DNA from: Antrihabitans auranticaus
GTDB lineage: Bacteria; Actinomycetota; Actinomycetes; Mycobacteriales; Mycobacteriaceae
Assembly: GCF_016481275.1 (NCBI RefSeq)
Contig: NZ_JAEMNW010000002.1
Span: 434,001 to 498,000 of the forward strand
Length of the DNA stretch: 64,000 bases
Reading direction: 5' to 3'
How positions within the stretch are numbered: the stretch's first letter is position 1; every line of letters begins with the position of its first letter. Shown here piece by piece: positions 46,250-55,756 of the stretch. The notes beneath the pieces are model-generated. The model ran no database searches. It had not been told where the DNA came from and was given only the letters and a program-made list of their open reading frames with translations. Both the position numbers and the translations under genes were made by a program.

Positions 46250-47395
46250 ATGGAGCGCACGATTTTCGAACCCGAGCACGAGCTCTTCCGCGAGTCGTAC
46301 CGCAAGTTTCTCGAGCAGCACGTGGCGCCTAACCACGAACGCTGGGAGGAGCAGCACATCGTCGACCGCGAAGTGTGGGCCGCGGCTGGCAAGGAAGGCT
46401 TTCTCGGCATGGCGGTGCCGGAGGAGTACGGCGGCGGGGGAGTCAAAGATTTCCGCTATAACGCCATCGTCGCCGAAGAGACATCGGCCGCAGGCTTCTC
46501 TGGCGTCGGATTTTCTCTGCACAACGACGTGTGTGCGCCCTACTTCCTCGAACTGTGCAACGAGGAGCAGGCCCAGCGCTGGCTCCCCGGCTTCGCATCG
46601 GGCGAACTGATCAGCGCGATTGCAATGACCGAGCCCGGCACTGGCAGCGACCTGCAGGGCATCAAAACTCGTGCGGTTCGTGACGGGGACGACTGGGTGC
46701 TCAACGGCTCGAAGACCTTCATCACCAACGGGATCAACTCCGACCTCGTGATCGTCGTGGCGAAGACTGATCCCGACAAAGGCGCGCAGGGCTTCTCGTT
46801 GTTCGTCGTCGAGCGCGATATGCCTGGCTTCGAGCGTGGCCGCCACCTGGACAAGATCGGTATGCCGGCGCAGGACACGGCAGAACTCAACTTCACCGAT
46901 GTCCGTGTGCCGCATGCAAACCTGCTGGGGACCGAGGGCATGGGCTTCATCCACCTCATGCAGAACCTGCCGCAGGAACGGCTGTCGATCGCGGTCATGG
47001 CGACGGCGGTCATGGAATCGTGCCTCGAGACCACAATTCAGTACTGCCGCGATCGCAAGGCGTTCGGAAAGCCCATCGGCGCACTGCAGAACACCCGCTT
47101 CGTGCTGGCCGAATTGGCAACGGAGGCAACGATCGTGCGCGTCTTCGTCGACAAATGCATCGAACTGCTGAACGAGGACAAACTCACCGTTCAGGAAGCC
47201 GCGATGGCCAAGTTCTACAGCACTGAGGCTCAGGTCAAGCTCATCGACCGGTGCCTGCAGCTACATGGTGGCTACGGCTACATGAAGGAATACAAGATCG
47301 CGAAGGCCTATCTCGATGCCCGCGTCCAGACGATTTACGGCGGCACGTCCGAAATCATGAAGGAGATCATCGGCCGCGGCCTGAATCTGGCGTAA
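46250..47395 (+). CDS. acyl-CoA dehydrogenase, long-chain type (FadE20-like)
   Basis: A 381-residue flavoprotein that oxidises acyl-CoA thioesters in beta-oxidation. The FAD- and substrate-binding segments are clear: AIAMTEPGTGSDLQGIKT, FITNGINSDLVIVVAKT, RDRKAFGKPIGALQNTRF, and QLHGGYGYMKEYKIAKAYLDAR. The C-terminal motif is IYGGTSEIMKEI with Gly where short- and medium-chain enzymes have the catalytic Glu; instead Glu243 in LPQERL takes that role, as in long-chain enzymes. M. tuberculosis fadE20 lies near lexA. An AGAGGAG site precedes the ATG. The substrate chain length is inferred. Confidence 0.9.
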   Translation: MERTIFEPEHELFRESYRKFLEQHVAPNHERWEEQHIVDREVWAAAGKEGFLGMAVPEEYGGGGVKDFRYNAIVAEETSAAGFSGVGFSLHNDVCAPYFLELCNEEQAQRWLPGFASGELISAIAMTEPGTGSDLQGIKTRAVRDGDDWVLNGSKTFITNGINSDLVIVVAKTDPDKGAQGFSLFVVERDMPGFERGRHLDKIGMPAQDTAELNFTDVRVPHANLLGTEGMGFIHLMQNLPQERLSIAVMATAVMESCLETTIQYCRDRKAFGKPIGALQNTRFVLAELATEATIVRVFVDKCIELLNEDKLTVQEAAMAKFYSTEAQVKLIDRCLQLHGGYGYMKEYKIAKAYLDARVQTIYGGTSEIMKEIIGRGLNLA

Positions 47396-47586
47396 GTCCC
47401 GCCCGCGCCCCTCCTTCGCTGCACTCCGTTTCGGGGCGGCCGCGGCGCGTCGCACGGCATGTCTGGGTGCAGATCCCGAGAAGGGGTGCGGCTGGGAGGG
47501 GAGCGGCGTGTCTGCCTCGAGACGCGCCGATCCGTATCGCGAACGGGCGGCCCGGTCGCCGAGAGGCAGCCGTGACCCAACGGTGC

Positions 47587-47624
47587 TTCGTCGAGGGCGA
47601 CCGGACCCAGTCGTCCTCGACGAA
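47587..47624 (-). terminator. hairpin terminator after lexA
   Basis: A perfect 10-bp stem (TTCGTCGAGG with CCTCGACGAA) with additional partial pairing in the 18-base loop starts four bases after the lexA stop, on the minus-strand transcript. No U tract. Confidence 0.6.
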
Positions 47625-47628
47625 ACGA

Positions 47629-48312
47629 TCAGATCTTGCGGATAACCGTCACGACCTTGCCGAGAATTGCCGCGCTGTTGCCGTTGATCGGTTCGAACAA
47701 CGGATTGTGCGGCAACAGCCAGACTTGCTTGCCGGTGCGCTTGAAGGTCTTCACCGTCGCCTCGCCGTCGATCATCGCCGCGACGATCTCACCGTTGTCT
47801 GCCGTGTTCTGTTGGCGCACAACGACCCAGTCGCCATCGCAGATGGCTGCTTCGATCATGGATTCGCCTACGACCTTGAGCAGGAACAGCGAGCCTTCGC
47901 CGACCAGTTCGCGGGGCAGCGGGAAGACGTCCTCCACGGCCTGCTCGGCGAGTATCGGCCCACCGGCGGCGATCCGCCCGAGCACAGGCACGAAGGTAGG
48001 CGTCGGAAGCTGCGGCTGATCCTCGTCGGCATCGTCGCCTGCCATCGCGCTGTTGACCTCGTCGATGCCGCGAACATCCACGGCGCGAGGCCGATTCGCG
48101 TCGCGGCGCAGGAATCCCTTTCGCTCGAGCGTGCGCAGCTGATGCGCGACGGACGAGGTCGAGGTCAGTCCGACGGCGTCGCCTATCTCGCGAATGCTCG
48201 GCGGATAGCCGCGCTCGTTGACCGATGCCCGGATCACCTCCAGGACCTTCCGCTGCCGATCGGTGAGGCCGGCGGCAATGTCGGGCCCATCGGTGCTGCC
48301 AGTTACCTTCAT
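47629..48312 (-). CDS. lexA: SOS repressor LexA
   Basis: LexA represses SOS genes and cleaves itself when RecA filaments form. The 227-residue protein has a winged helix ([43 protein letters not shown]), the Ala116-Gly117 cleavage bond in GRIAAGGPI, catalytic Ser151 in [14 protein letters not shown] and Lys188 in EATVKTF. The open frame continues upstream for about 150 more codons, but no start codon occurs between 48312 and the promoter, so ATG 48312 (GAAGGA site) is used. It has its own LexA box and a leader of nearly 190 bases with tandem repeats. Confidence 0.97.
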   Translation of the reverse strand: MKVTGSTDGPDIAAGLTDRQRKVLEVIRASVNERGYPPSIREIGDAVGLTSTSSVAHQLRTLERKGFLRRDANRPRAVDVRGIDEVNSAMAGDDADEDQPQLPTPTFVPVLGRIAAGGPILAEQAVEDVFPLPRELVGEGSLFLLKVVGESMIEAAICDGDWVVVRQQNTADNGEIVAAMIDGEATVKTFKRTGKQVWLLPHNPLFEPINGNSAAILGKVVTVIRKI

Positions 48313-48340
48313 CGTTGACCGTCCTTCTTTCTTGCCCTGA

Positions 48341-48414
48341 GTGTGATCGTTCTGCGTGTGTTCGTTCTGCGTGTATTCGCTTTGCGTGTGTTCGCTTTGC
48401 GTGTGTTCGCTCTG
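48341..48414 (-). repeat. 15-bp tandem repeats in the lexA leader, five copies
   Basis: Plus-strand units begin at 48341, 48356, 48371, 48386 and 48401, each like GTGTGTTCGCTTTGC. In the lexA mRNA each unit contains GCGAACACAC or a variant, that is, a CGAACA half of the LexA box. The array is in the untranslated leader: no start codon would translate it. Confidence 0.8.
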
Positions 48415-48505
48415 ACCGACTGCTCGCGGCCATCGACCGCCTCGGCCGCTGACCTTCGGGATCGGTGTTGGTGTGCAACTGCCGTCGACCCGATGTTCGA
48501 GTTCG

Positions 48506-48546
48506 AATCTAGCGCGTCCGGCCGACTGTTTCAAACACCTGTTCGA
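48506..48546 (-). promoter_or_regulatory. lexA promoter overlapping a LexA box
   Basis: On the minus strand TTGAAA (48529-48534) and TAGATT (48506-48511) are 17 bases apart. The box TCAAACACCTGTTCGA (48531-48546) overlaps the -35 and matches the actinobacterial LexA consensus in inverted orientation. LexA autoregulation is therefore strongly supported. Confidence 0.85.
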
Positions 48547-48595
48547 CACGTGTCGCCGAAAGTAGAGACTTTGTCGGTGGGGCGTGGTAGAAAAT

Positions 48596-48611
48596 TCGAA
48601 CAGGAGTTCAT
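48596..48611 (+). promoter_or_regulatory. second LexA box, before the LysM gene
   Basis: TCGAACAGGAGTTCAT matches TCGAAC-N4-GTTC with two mismatches at the end. It lies 57 bases before the LysM gene, as expected for an SOS-controlled division inhibitor. Confidence 0.65.
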
Positions 48612-48667
48612 CGAACGGGTGAGCGAACCAACGCAGGATTGCGGCTGACGAGGAACGGGAGAAACCG

Positions 48668-49165
48668 ATGAGCATCGCGATGAACGAGATGACCGAATTC
48701 GGCACACGGACGCACGAGGCCGAGCGGACCGATAGTGCGCCGGTCCGCACGTCGCGGCGGCGGCACGGACTGGTGGCCAACGATTTTCGCCGCCCGCCGG
48801 TCGCAGGGGTCGACTACGACTCGGTCGGCGTACGCGGGCGGGTGGTACGGGAGTCGGTGGACTTCGAGGCGGCCGAGCAGAAGCCCAGCTTCGCGGTCAC
48901 TCTCGCGGCCGGCCTGCTGAGCGCTCTGGTCGTGGCGGGCATCCTGGGCGCGTGGAACATGCGCACCGACGGTCTGTCGGGCGGTGCGCCGAGTACCACC
49001 GCCGTCGTTCGGGTGCACAACGGCGAGACATTGAGCGATGTCGCCGCCCGAGTCGCGCCGGGTACGCCGGTTGCCCAAGTAGTGGCGGAAATCCTCGATC
49101 TCAACGGGCTGCCAAATGCCGACGTGCACGTCGGGCAGACTCTGATCACGCCCGCGAATCCGTAA
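48668..49165 (+). CDS. SOS-linked LysM membrane protein (ChiZ/DivS-type)
   Basis: A 165-residue protein with a cytoplasmic N-terminus, a single span (about 75-96, [20 protein letters not shown]) and an external LysM domain (about 112-161: [22 protein letters not shown] and [22 protein letters not shown]). Its position opposite lexA, behind a LexA box and before nrdR, is that of ChiZ (Rv2719c) in M. tuberculosis and DivS in C. glutamicum, which halt division after DNA damage. It should bind peptidoglycan near the septum. A GGGAGA site precedes the ATG. Confidence 0.88.
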   Translation: MSIAMNEMTEFGTRTHEAERTDSAPVRTSRRRHGLVANDFRRPPVAGVDYDSVGVRGRVVRESVDFEAAEQKPSFAVTLAAGLLSALVVAGILGAWNMRTDGLSGGAPSTTAVVRVHNGETLSDVAARVAPGTPVAQVVAEILDLNGLPNADVHVGQTLITPANP

Positions 49166-49400
49166 CTGGCAGCTTGCCATGTTCGAGTCTCTCGCACAGG
49201 TGCGGTGCAGCATTCCACTGCTCCCCATGGGTGTTCTGTCCGCTCCCGGATCCGAACGAGTATTGTCGAGTCCTGCTGGTCTCACCACGCCGCGTGGTCG
49301 CATCCACATCGCGTACAGCACGAGCGAATTCACTCCGATCGGTTCGCCCGCGCCTGCGATCGACGAAGGCGGGCGCGTCGGCATCGACGAAGGATTCGAC

Positions 49401-49862
49401 ATGCACTGCCCGTTCTGCCGACACCCTGATTCGCGAGTCGTCGACTCTCGCGAAGCCGACGAGGGATCGGCGATCAGACGGCGGCGGTCGTGCCCCAACT
49501 GTGGTCGACGATTCACAACGGTCGAAACTGCGGTCCTCGCCGTGGTGAAGCGAAGTGGCGTCACCGAACCCTTCAGTCGTGAAAAGGTCGTCCGCGGCGT
49601 GCGCCGGGCATGTCAGGGCAGGGACGTGGACAACGACGCGTTGAATGTGCTCGCCCAACAGGTCGAAGACACCGTCCGCGCTTCCGGGTCGGCCGAAATT
49701 CCGAGCAACGAGGTGGGACTGGCGATCCTGGGTCCATTGCGCGACCTCGACGAAGTCGCCTACCTCCGGTTTGCCTCCGTGTACAGGTCGTTCAGTTCGG
49801 CCGACGATTTCGAGCGCGAAATCGAAGATTTGCGCGCGCACCGCGCTGCTGCAACGGACTGA
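49401..49862 (+). CDS. nrdR: transcriptional repressor NrdR
   Basis: NrdR represses ribonucleotide reductase genes when dATP is plentiful. The 153-residue protein has the N-terminal zinc ribbon C3-x2-C6...C31-x2-C34 ([28 protein letters not shown]) and the ATP-cone domain ([20 protein letters not shown]). The ATG at 49401 is chosen because it starts the canonical MHCPFC; an AAGGA site precedes it. The 235 bases upstream (49166-49400) show no convincing gene or riboswitch. It converges with hrpA, 18 bases between stops. Confidence 0.96.
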   Translation: MHCPFCRHPDSRVVDSREADEGSAIRRRRSCPNCGRRFTTVETAVLAVVKRSGVTEPFSREKVVRGVRRACQGRDVDNDALNVLAQQVEDTVRASGSAEIPSNEVGLAILGPLRDLDEVAYLRFASVYRSFSSADDFEREIEDLRAHRAAATD

Positions 49863-49880
49863 GTATCGACGACACAGTGC

Positions 49881-52800
49881 TCATCGTCGAATGGCGGTGA
49901 TTGCCTTCTCGATCCGCTTCTCCGACACCGGAAACGGCGTCCCCACCTTCTGTGCGAAAAGACTCACTCGTAGTTCCTCGATCAGCCACGAGATCTCCAC
50001 GACCTCAGCCGCGCCTTTGCGTTCCTCGGGAAGAGATTCGAGCAAGTTGTCGTAGCGGGCGTACACGCGGTCGAGTACATCCATTCCTTGTCGATCACGC
50101 GTGGCACTTGCTGTAAGCGCATCGATGCGCGCGGTGGCAGCGTCCAGATATCGTGGCAACTCCCGCAGACGTGTTGCCCCCAATTCAGTGACGAAACCAG
50201 CGAACACGAGGTTGTCGAGTTGATGCCGGACATCGTCTGCTACGTCGCCGGTGAGCCCGTGCAGCCTGGCTCCGACCTCCCGAGCGGACGCCAGGATCGG
50301 CAGGACCAGCTCGACGAGTTCCCGGACCCGTTGTGCCAGGCGAGGTTTGATCGTGGCGATCAGGGCGTCGAACTGCGCCGGTGACCGGACCGCACCGCCC
50401 GCCGCGCTGATCATCTCGTCCACGGCAGCCGCGCGGCAGTCTTCGACGAGTGCGTCGATCGAGCCGTGTGGATTCTGGCTCAGGGTCAGCCGCTGTCGCG
50501 GGGTCAGGGCGGCGGTGACCTGGCGGGTAGGTGTGGCCACCGCGCGCAGCACGAGGTCGCGGGTGCCGGTTTTCATCGCAGCGGCTTGCTCGCGCGGCGT
50601 GCTCAACACCCGGACCGCAACCCCTTCGTCCTCGGCTACCAGGGCCGGGTAACCGGTTATTCGCTGACCGCCGACGTCGCGAACCACTGTGTCGTCGAGT
50701 GTGCCAAGGGATTCCGACGTCCACACCGTCGCTGCCGGGCGCTCGATCTCCGTTGCGGCTGCGGCGACTGCCGCGGCAACCTCGGTGGCGAGCGATGTCC
50801 GCAACTCCGCCAGGCTCTTCCGTTTCGCGAGTACTTTCCCGTCGGGCTCTGTCGCCGCGAACGTCATGCGGAGGTGATCGGGCAGCGCGGCGATGTCGAA
50901 GTCTTTCGGCGAGATCGTCGTTCCGCCCAATCGGCTCAGCTCGCGCGCCATCGCGTTGACGAGCGGCTCGGACCGAGGCCGAACGGCCCCCAGGGCAGCG
51001 CGAGCGTGGTCCGGTGCCGGAACAACGGTGCGGCGCAGGTGCTTGGGCAAGGTCTTGATCAACGCGACGACCAACTCGTCGCGCATTCCCGGTACCAACC
51101 AGTCGAATCCGACGGGCCGGATGTGGGCCAACGCAGCAACAGGTATGCGTGCCGTGACTCCGTCGTCGTCCGTGCCGGGTTCGAATTGGTAGGTCAAGGG
51201 GAAGGCGATCTCGCCCTGCCGCCACGAATCCGGATAGTCGCCGCCCAGAACAGGAGTCGCGGCCTCGTCGACCACGGTTTCCGGGGTGAAGTCGAGCAGG
51301 TTCGGTTGGGTGCGACGTGTCTTCTTCCACCACGTATCGAAGTGCCGCGCGGAAACGACCTCCGCACCGACCCGTTCGTCGTAGAAGGCGAACAACGTTT
51401 CGTCGTCGACGAGAATGTCGCGGCGACGCGCACGATGTTCGAGTTCGGCCACGTCGTCGAGCAGTTCGCGGTTGCGCCGGAAAAATGCGTGTTGAGTCGT
51501 CCATTCACCACCGACGAGCGCGTGCCGGATGAACAGATCCCGGGACTCGACCGGGTCGATCGGGCCATAGGTCACCAACCGGCTGCTGACCAGCGGAATC
51601 CCGTACAGCGTGACGCGCTCGTATGCCATCGCAGCGGCGCGTTTCGTCGACCAATGTGGTTCGGAGTACGTCCTTTTGATCAGGTGCGGGGCGAGCTTTT
51701 CTGCCCATTCGGGTTCGATGCGGCCCGCCATCCGGCCCCAGAGCCGCGAAGTCTCGACCAGTTCGGCGGCCATCACCCAGCGTGGCGGCTTCTTGAACAG
51801 CGACGAACCGGGGAACACGGCGAACTTGGCGCCGCGCGCGCCGAGGAATTCTCTGGTCTCGCCATCGCGAACACCGATGTGTGACAGCAAACCTGCGAGT
51901 AACGACTGATGAACGGCGACGTCGGTCGCGGGCGTGGAGTTGGAGTCCCAACCGAGTCCGCGAGTGATGGTCCGGAGCTGCCCGTGCAGGTCCTGCCATT
52001 CGCGAATTCGCAGCCAATGCAAGAATTCGGTGCGGCACATCTTCCGAAACTGGTTGGACGACAGGTTGTTTCGTTGTTCGTTGAGGTACTCCCACAGCTT
52101 CAGATGGGCGAGGAAGTCGGAGTTCTCGACGTTGAAACGAGCGTGACTGGTGTCGGCGGCCTGCTGGTGATCGCTCGGTCGTTCGCGGACGTCTTGAATC
52201 GCCAGCGCCGACACGATGACCAGCATCTCTCGCAGGCAGCCCGAACGGTGCGCCTCCGCGAGCATGCGCGCCATCCGCGGATCGACAGGTAGCTGGGCGA
52301 GTTCGCGGCCGACCGGTGTCAGTTCGAGCCCGCCCGTGGTGGTGATCGCTCCGAGTTCTTCGAGCAGGGCTATGCCGTCGCGGATGCTGCGCGGGTCCGG
52401 TGGCTCGAGGAACGGAAATTTCTCGATCTCGCCCAACCCGAGGGCCGTCATCTGCAAGATGACCGCGGCGAGGTTGGTACGCAGGATCTCGGGTTCGGTG
52501 AACGGAGGCCGAGCGTCGAAATCCTCCTCGGAGTAGAGCCTGATGCAGATGCCGTCCGCGACGCGACCGCACCGACCGGCACGCTGCCGTGCAGATGCTT
52601 GCGAGATCGGCTCGATCGGCAGGCGCTGCACCTTGGTGCGGATCGAATATCGAGATATGCGGGCGGTGCCGGGATCGACGACGTACCGGATGCCCGGAAC
52701 GGTGAGCGACGTCTCGGCGACGTTGGTGGACAACACAACCCGCCGACCGGTGTGCGGAGTGAACACGCGGTGCTGTTCGGCCGCCGAGAGCCTGCCGTAG

Positions 52801-53774
52801 AGCGGGACGATTTCTGTGCGCGCCAGCTTCAGATCGTTCAGCGCGTCGGCAGTGTCACGGATTTCGCGCTCACCGGACAGGAAGACGAGGACGTCGCCGT
52901 CGCCCGCTGCGAAAAGCTCCTGAACCGCCTCGCACACGGCGTCCACGGGGTCGAGGTCGATCACCTCGTCATCCACTTCGACCGACAGCGGCCGGTACCG
53001 GACCTCGACCGGGTAGGACCTGCCCGAGACCTCGACGATCGGGGCGGGGACACCGTCGCGCGCGAAGTGCCTGGCGAACAGTTCCGGATCGATCGTCGCG
53101 GACGTGATGATCACTTTGAGGTCGGGTCGCCGCGGGAGCAGTTGCTGGAGGTAACCGAGTAGAAAGTCGATGTTCAGACTGCGCTCGTGCGCTTCGTCGA
53201 TGATCAGCGTGTCGTACTGCCGTAGCAGCCGGTCGCGCTGAATCTCCGCGAGCAGGATGCCGTCGGTCATCAGCTTGATCAGCGTCTTGTCGGATGCCTG
53301 ATCGGTGAAGCGGACTGTGTACCCGACGGTGTCGCCGAGTTCGGTGTCGAGCTCTTCCGCGATTCGTTCGGCGACCGTCCGCGCAGCGAGTCGGCGCGGC
53401 TGGGTATGGCCGATCGTGCCGCGGATGCCGCGGCCGAGCTCGAGGCAGATCTTCGGGATCTGCGTCGTTTTCCCTGACCCGGTCTCACCTGCGACGACCA
53501 CCACCTGATGCGCGGCTATGGCCGCTGCAATATCGGCGCGACGCGCGGTGACCGGCAATGCTTCGGGATAGGTGATCGCGGGCACCGAGTCCCGCCGATT
53601 CGCGAAGCGAACCTCCGCGGCGGCGACATCGCGCTCGACCGTCGCGACAGCATCCGGCGTGCGGGCACGGTCGAGTCGGCGTCGCAGGCGATGCTCGTCG
53701 CGAATGCTGACGCCGTGCAGTCGTTTGCGCAGTTCGCGGGCAGTACCGGAAGGCGGCGGAAGTGATGAGGACAT
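49881..53774 (-). CDS. hrpA: ATP-dependent RNA helicase HrpA
   Basis: A 1297-residue DEAH-box helicase of the HrpA type, which in other bacteria resolves collided ribosomes or processes mRNA. Walker A GETGSGKT is at 96-103, DEAH at 193-196, followed by TSATIDPELF, the C-terminal helicase motifs (LSTNVAETSLTVPGIRYVVDPG; QRAGRCGR), a ratchet/OB region and the large HrpA-specific C-terminal extension (about 700-1297). The protein is full length. The ATG at 53774 lies nine bases after TAGGCT, possibly leaderless. It converges with nrdR. Confidence 0.95.
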   Translation of the reverse strand: MSSSLPPPSGTARELRKRLHGVSIRDEHRLRRRLDRARTPDAVATVERDVAAAEVRFANRRDSVPAITYPEALPVTARRADIAAAIAAHQVVVVAGETGSGKTTQIPKICLELGRGIRGTIGHTQPRRLAARTVAERIAEELDTELGDTVGYTVRFTDQASDKTLIKLMTDGILLAEIQRDRLLRQYDTLIIDEAHERSLNIDFLLGYLQQLLPRRPDLKVIITSATIDPELFARHFARDGVPAPIVEVSGRSYPVEVRYRPLSVEVDDEVIDLDPVDAVCEAVQELFAAGDGDVLVFLSGEREIRDTADALNDLKLARTEIVPLYGRLSAAEQHRVFTPHTGRRVVLSTNVAETSLTVPGIRYVVDPGTARISRYSIRTKVQRLPIEPISQASARQRAGRCGRVADGICIRLYSEEDFDARPPFTEPEILRTNLAAVILQMTALGLGEIEKFPFLEPPDPRSIRDGIALLEELGAITTTGGLELTPVGRELAQLPVDPRMARMLAEAHRSGCLREMLVIVSALAIQDVRERPSDHQQAADTSHARFNVENSDFLAHLKLWEYLNEQRNNLSSNQFRKMCRTEFLHWLRIREWQDLHGQLRTITRGLGWDSNSTPATDVAVHQSLLAGLLSHIGVRDGETREFLGARGAKFAVFPGSSLFKKPPRWVMAAELVETSRLWGRMAGRIEPEWAEKLAPHLIKRTYSEPHWSTKRAAAMAYERVTLYGIPLVSSRLVTYGPIDPVESRDLFIRHALVGGEWTTQHAFFRRNRELLDDVAELEHRARRRDILVDDETLFAFYDERVGAEVVSARHFDTWWKKTRRTQPNLLDFTPETVVDEAATPVLGGDYPDSWRQGEIAFPLTYQFEPGTDDDGVTARIPVAALAHIRPVGFDWLVPGMRDELVVALIKTLPKHLRRTVVPAPDHARAALGAVRPRSEPLVNAMARELSRLGGTTISPKDFDIAALPDHLRMTFAATEPDGKVLAKRKSLAELRTSLATEVAAAVAAAATEIERPAATVWTSESLGTLDDTVVRDVGGQRITGYPALVAEDEGVAVRVLSTPREQAAAMKTGTRDLVLRAVATPTRQVTAALTPRQRLTLSQNPHGSIDALVEDCRAAAVDEMISAAGGAVRSPAQFDALIATIKPRLAQRVRELVELVLPILASAREVGARLHGLTGDVADDVRHQLDNLVFAGFVTELGATRLRELPRYLDAATARIDALTASATRDRQGMDVLDRVYARYDNLLESLPEERKGAAEVVEISWLIEELRVSLFAQKVGTPFPVSEKRIEKAITAIRR

Positions 53775-53828
53775 GACTGGTCCAGCCTATCGAAAGTGCG
53801 CGACGACGCCGATCCGACGTGCGACCAT

Positions 53829-54482
53829 GTGGTCGTGACCACCACGAATCTCGTCGGCTCGGCTACCTCCACCCCAATCGTTGTGCGCGCGCTACGGATC
53901 GGGTTTGCGATCCTGGGATTGGTTGCGTTGGTGTGGATCCCGGTCCGCAACATGGACAACGAGCTCTATTCGGTCGCCAACTACTTCAGCTACTTCACGA
54001 TCCTGAGCAATGTCGCCGCGGTCGTCGTGTTGTTCGTCGGGGGAGCGATCGACCCACCGGGGGAGCGCTGGCAGCGTATTCGCGGCGCGGTGACCGTCTA
54101 CATGGTCATCACGTGTGTCGTCTACGCGGTGCTGCTCGCCAACGTGGACGTGATGTTGCAGGACAAGTGGATCAACGATGTGCTGCACCGGCTGCTTCCC
54201 ATTGTGCTGCTTGTGGATTGGATCCTCACGCCGCCGCGGCAGCGCATCGAGGAGAAGCGAGTGCTCGCCTGGCTGGCCTTCCCGATCGTGTACGGCGTGT
54301 ACAGCCTGATTCGCGGACCGATCGTCGACTGGTATCCGTACCCCTTCATCGATCCACGGACGCAGGGTTATGTATCGCTCGCGCTCGGGCTGGTTGTGCT
54401 GCTGATCGCGTTCGTCCTGCTGGCGCTCTCGGTGGCCGGAATCGGACGGCTTGCCGCCCGGTGGCGCTACGGCACGGAGTAG
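53829..54482 (+). CDS. Pr6Pr-family membrane protein
   Basis: A 217-residue membrane protein with six hydrophobic spans. It belongs to the actinobacterial Pr6Pr family (FAR-17a/AIG1-like), shown by YFSYFTILSNVAAVVVL, DVLHRLLPIVLLVDWILTPPR and YPYPFIDPRTQGY, which contain conserved His and Asp residues placed within the membrane. Eukaryotic relatives hydrolyse fatty-acid esters of hydroxy fatty acids, but bacterial roles are unknown. GTG at 53829 or 53835 is the start; the ATG-like frame further upstream is unlikely. It is divergent from hrpA. Confidence 0.8.
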   Translation: MVVTTTNLVGSATSTPIVVRALRIGFAILGLVALVWIPVRNMDNELYSVANYFSYFTILSNVAAVVVLFVGGAIDPPGERWQRIRGAVTVYMVITCVVYAVLLANVDVMLQDKWINDVLHRLLPIVLLVDWILTPPRQRIEEKRVLAWLAFPIVYGVYSLIRGPIVDWYPYPFIDPRTQGYVSLALGLVVLLIAFVLLALSVAGIGRLAARWRYGTE

Positions 54483-54532
54483 CGGCTACGGTCGAGGACG
54501 ATTCACCGACGCTGCGCAGGTAAGGGGCTGGA

Positions 54533-55753
54533 ATGGGTTCGCTGTGGCATGGCTTCGCCGATATGGGTGCGGTCGAGGGCAACGCATTCGTCATCGAGCG
54601 CGGTGAGGGCGCCTACATTTGGGACAATGCAGGTCAGCGGTACCTCGACGCGACCGCCGGCCTGTGGTTCGCGAACGTGGGCCATGGCCGGCGTGAGATC
54701 GCCGACGCAGTTGCCGAGCAGCTCGCAAAGGTGGCGCATTACTCGAACTTCGGTGACTTCGTGCCCGCGATCACGGTGGAGTTGGCCGAACGGCTGGCGG
54801 CCATCGCCCCGGTCGCCGGAAGCAAGATCTTCTTCACCTCGGGTGGCTCGGATTCGATCGACACCGCGGCCAAGCTGGCGCGTCGCTACTGGGGTGAGGT
54901 CGGCAAGCCGGCCAAGCGAATCGTCGTGGGCCGCACCAAGGCGTATCACGGAATGCACGTCGCGGGGACCGCGCTGGCAGGCATCCCGCCGAACCGGGAA
55001 GGCTACGGCGAGTTGATGGCCGACGCCCGGACCGTCGACTGGGACGACGCGAAGAGCCTGCTCACACTGATCGAGGAGATCGGTGCAGACAACATTGCGG
55101 CCTTCTTCTGCGAGCCGATCATCGGCGCAGGCGGGGTGTATCTGCCGCCGGAGGGTTATCTGACCGAGGTGCGGCAGATCTGCCGAGAGCACGACATTCT
55201 GTTCGTGGCCGACGAGGTCGTGACGGGATTCGGACGCATCGGCGGGTCCTGGTTCGCATCCTCACGCCTCGACCTGCAGCCCGACCTCATGACGACTGCG
55301 AAGGGGCTGACCTCTGGCTACGTGCCGATGGGCGCGGTCTTCATCGCGCCGCACATCGCGCAGCCGTTCTTCGCCGGGGGGGTGTGGTGGCGGCACGGCT
55401 ACACCTACGGCGGTCACGCCGGCGCCGCCGCCGCGGCAATGGCGACACTCGACATCATGGAACGGGAGAACCTGCTCGACGAGTCCAAGCGCCTGGAAGC
55501 TGCTCTCCACGAGAATCTTTCACCGCTCGCAGACCACCCGCGGGTCGCGGAGGTGCGCAGCGGACTCGGCGCGGTCGCTGCCGTGCAACTCGCCGATCCG
55601 GCCGAGGCGCTGCCGTTCGTGAAAACCATGCGGGCACACGGGGTTTCGGGACGCGCGGCGGGCGTCGGCGCGTTGCAGTTCTCGCCGTCGTTCGTGATGA
55701 CCGACGATCAGGTCGCAGACATGGCGAAGGCCGTGCGAGCGGCGCTGGGCTGA
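54533..55753 (+). CDS. class III PLP-dependent aminotransferase
   Basis: A 406-residue fold-type I aminotransferase of the omega-amino-acid:pyruvate class. The N-terminal SLWHGFADMGA and DATAGLWFANVGHGR segments, phosphate-binding TSGGSDSID, aspartate D227 in VADEVVTGFGR and Schiff-base lysine K257 in TTAKGLTSG are all present. The substrate may be beta-alanine, GABA or a diamine; it cannot be told from sequence alone. An AAGGGG site precedes the ATG. It converges with phzF, three bases between stops. Confidence 0.9.
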   Translation: MGSLWHGFADMGAVEGNAFVIERGEGAYIWDNAGQRYLDATAGLWFANVGHGRREIADAVAEQLAKVAHYSNFGDFVPAITVELAERLAAIAPVAGSKIFFTSGGSDSIDTAAKLARRYWGEVGKPAKRIVVGRTKAYHGMHVAGTALAGIPPNREGYGELMADARTVDWDDAKSLLTLIEEIGADNIAAFFCEPIIGAGGVYLPPEGYLTEVRQICREHDILFVADEVVTGFGRIGGSWFASSRLDLQPDLMTTAKGLTSGYVPMGAVFIAPHIAQPFFAGGVWWRHGYTYGGHAGAAAAAMATLDIMERENLLDESKRLEAALHENLSPLADHPRVAEVRSGLGAVAAVQLADPAEALPFVKTMRAHGVSGRAAGVGALQFSPSFVMTDDQVADMAKAVRAALG

Positions 55754-55756
55754 CCG

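Larger units (their letters stand above)
48313..48667. other. lexA-chiZ divergent regulatory region
   Basis: A 355-base gap with no gene. It contains the 15-bp tandem repeats (48341-48414), the lexA promoter and LexA box (48506-48546) and a second LexA-type box (48596-48611) in front of the LysM gene. Confidence 0.75.

Noticed and set aside
48341-48414. CRISPR-like array
   Set aside because: Units are 15 bp head-to-tail without spacers; it is a simple tandem repeat.
48313-48780. N-terminal extension of lexA
   Set aside because: The frame is open, but it crosses the promoter and LexA box, has no start codon after the promoter, and includes the tandem repeats.
49166-49400. Riboswitch or extended N-terminus for nrdR
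   Set aside because: The frame extends upstream to 49179, but the canonical zinc-ribbon start MHCPFC with its own ribosome-binding site is at 49401; no known riboswitch consensus was seen.
50466-51884. 472-codon open frame opposite hrpA
   Set aside because: hrpA motifs are continuous across this part on the minus strand; the antisense product has no recognisable domain.
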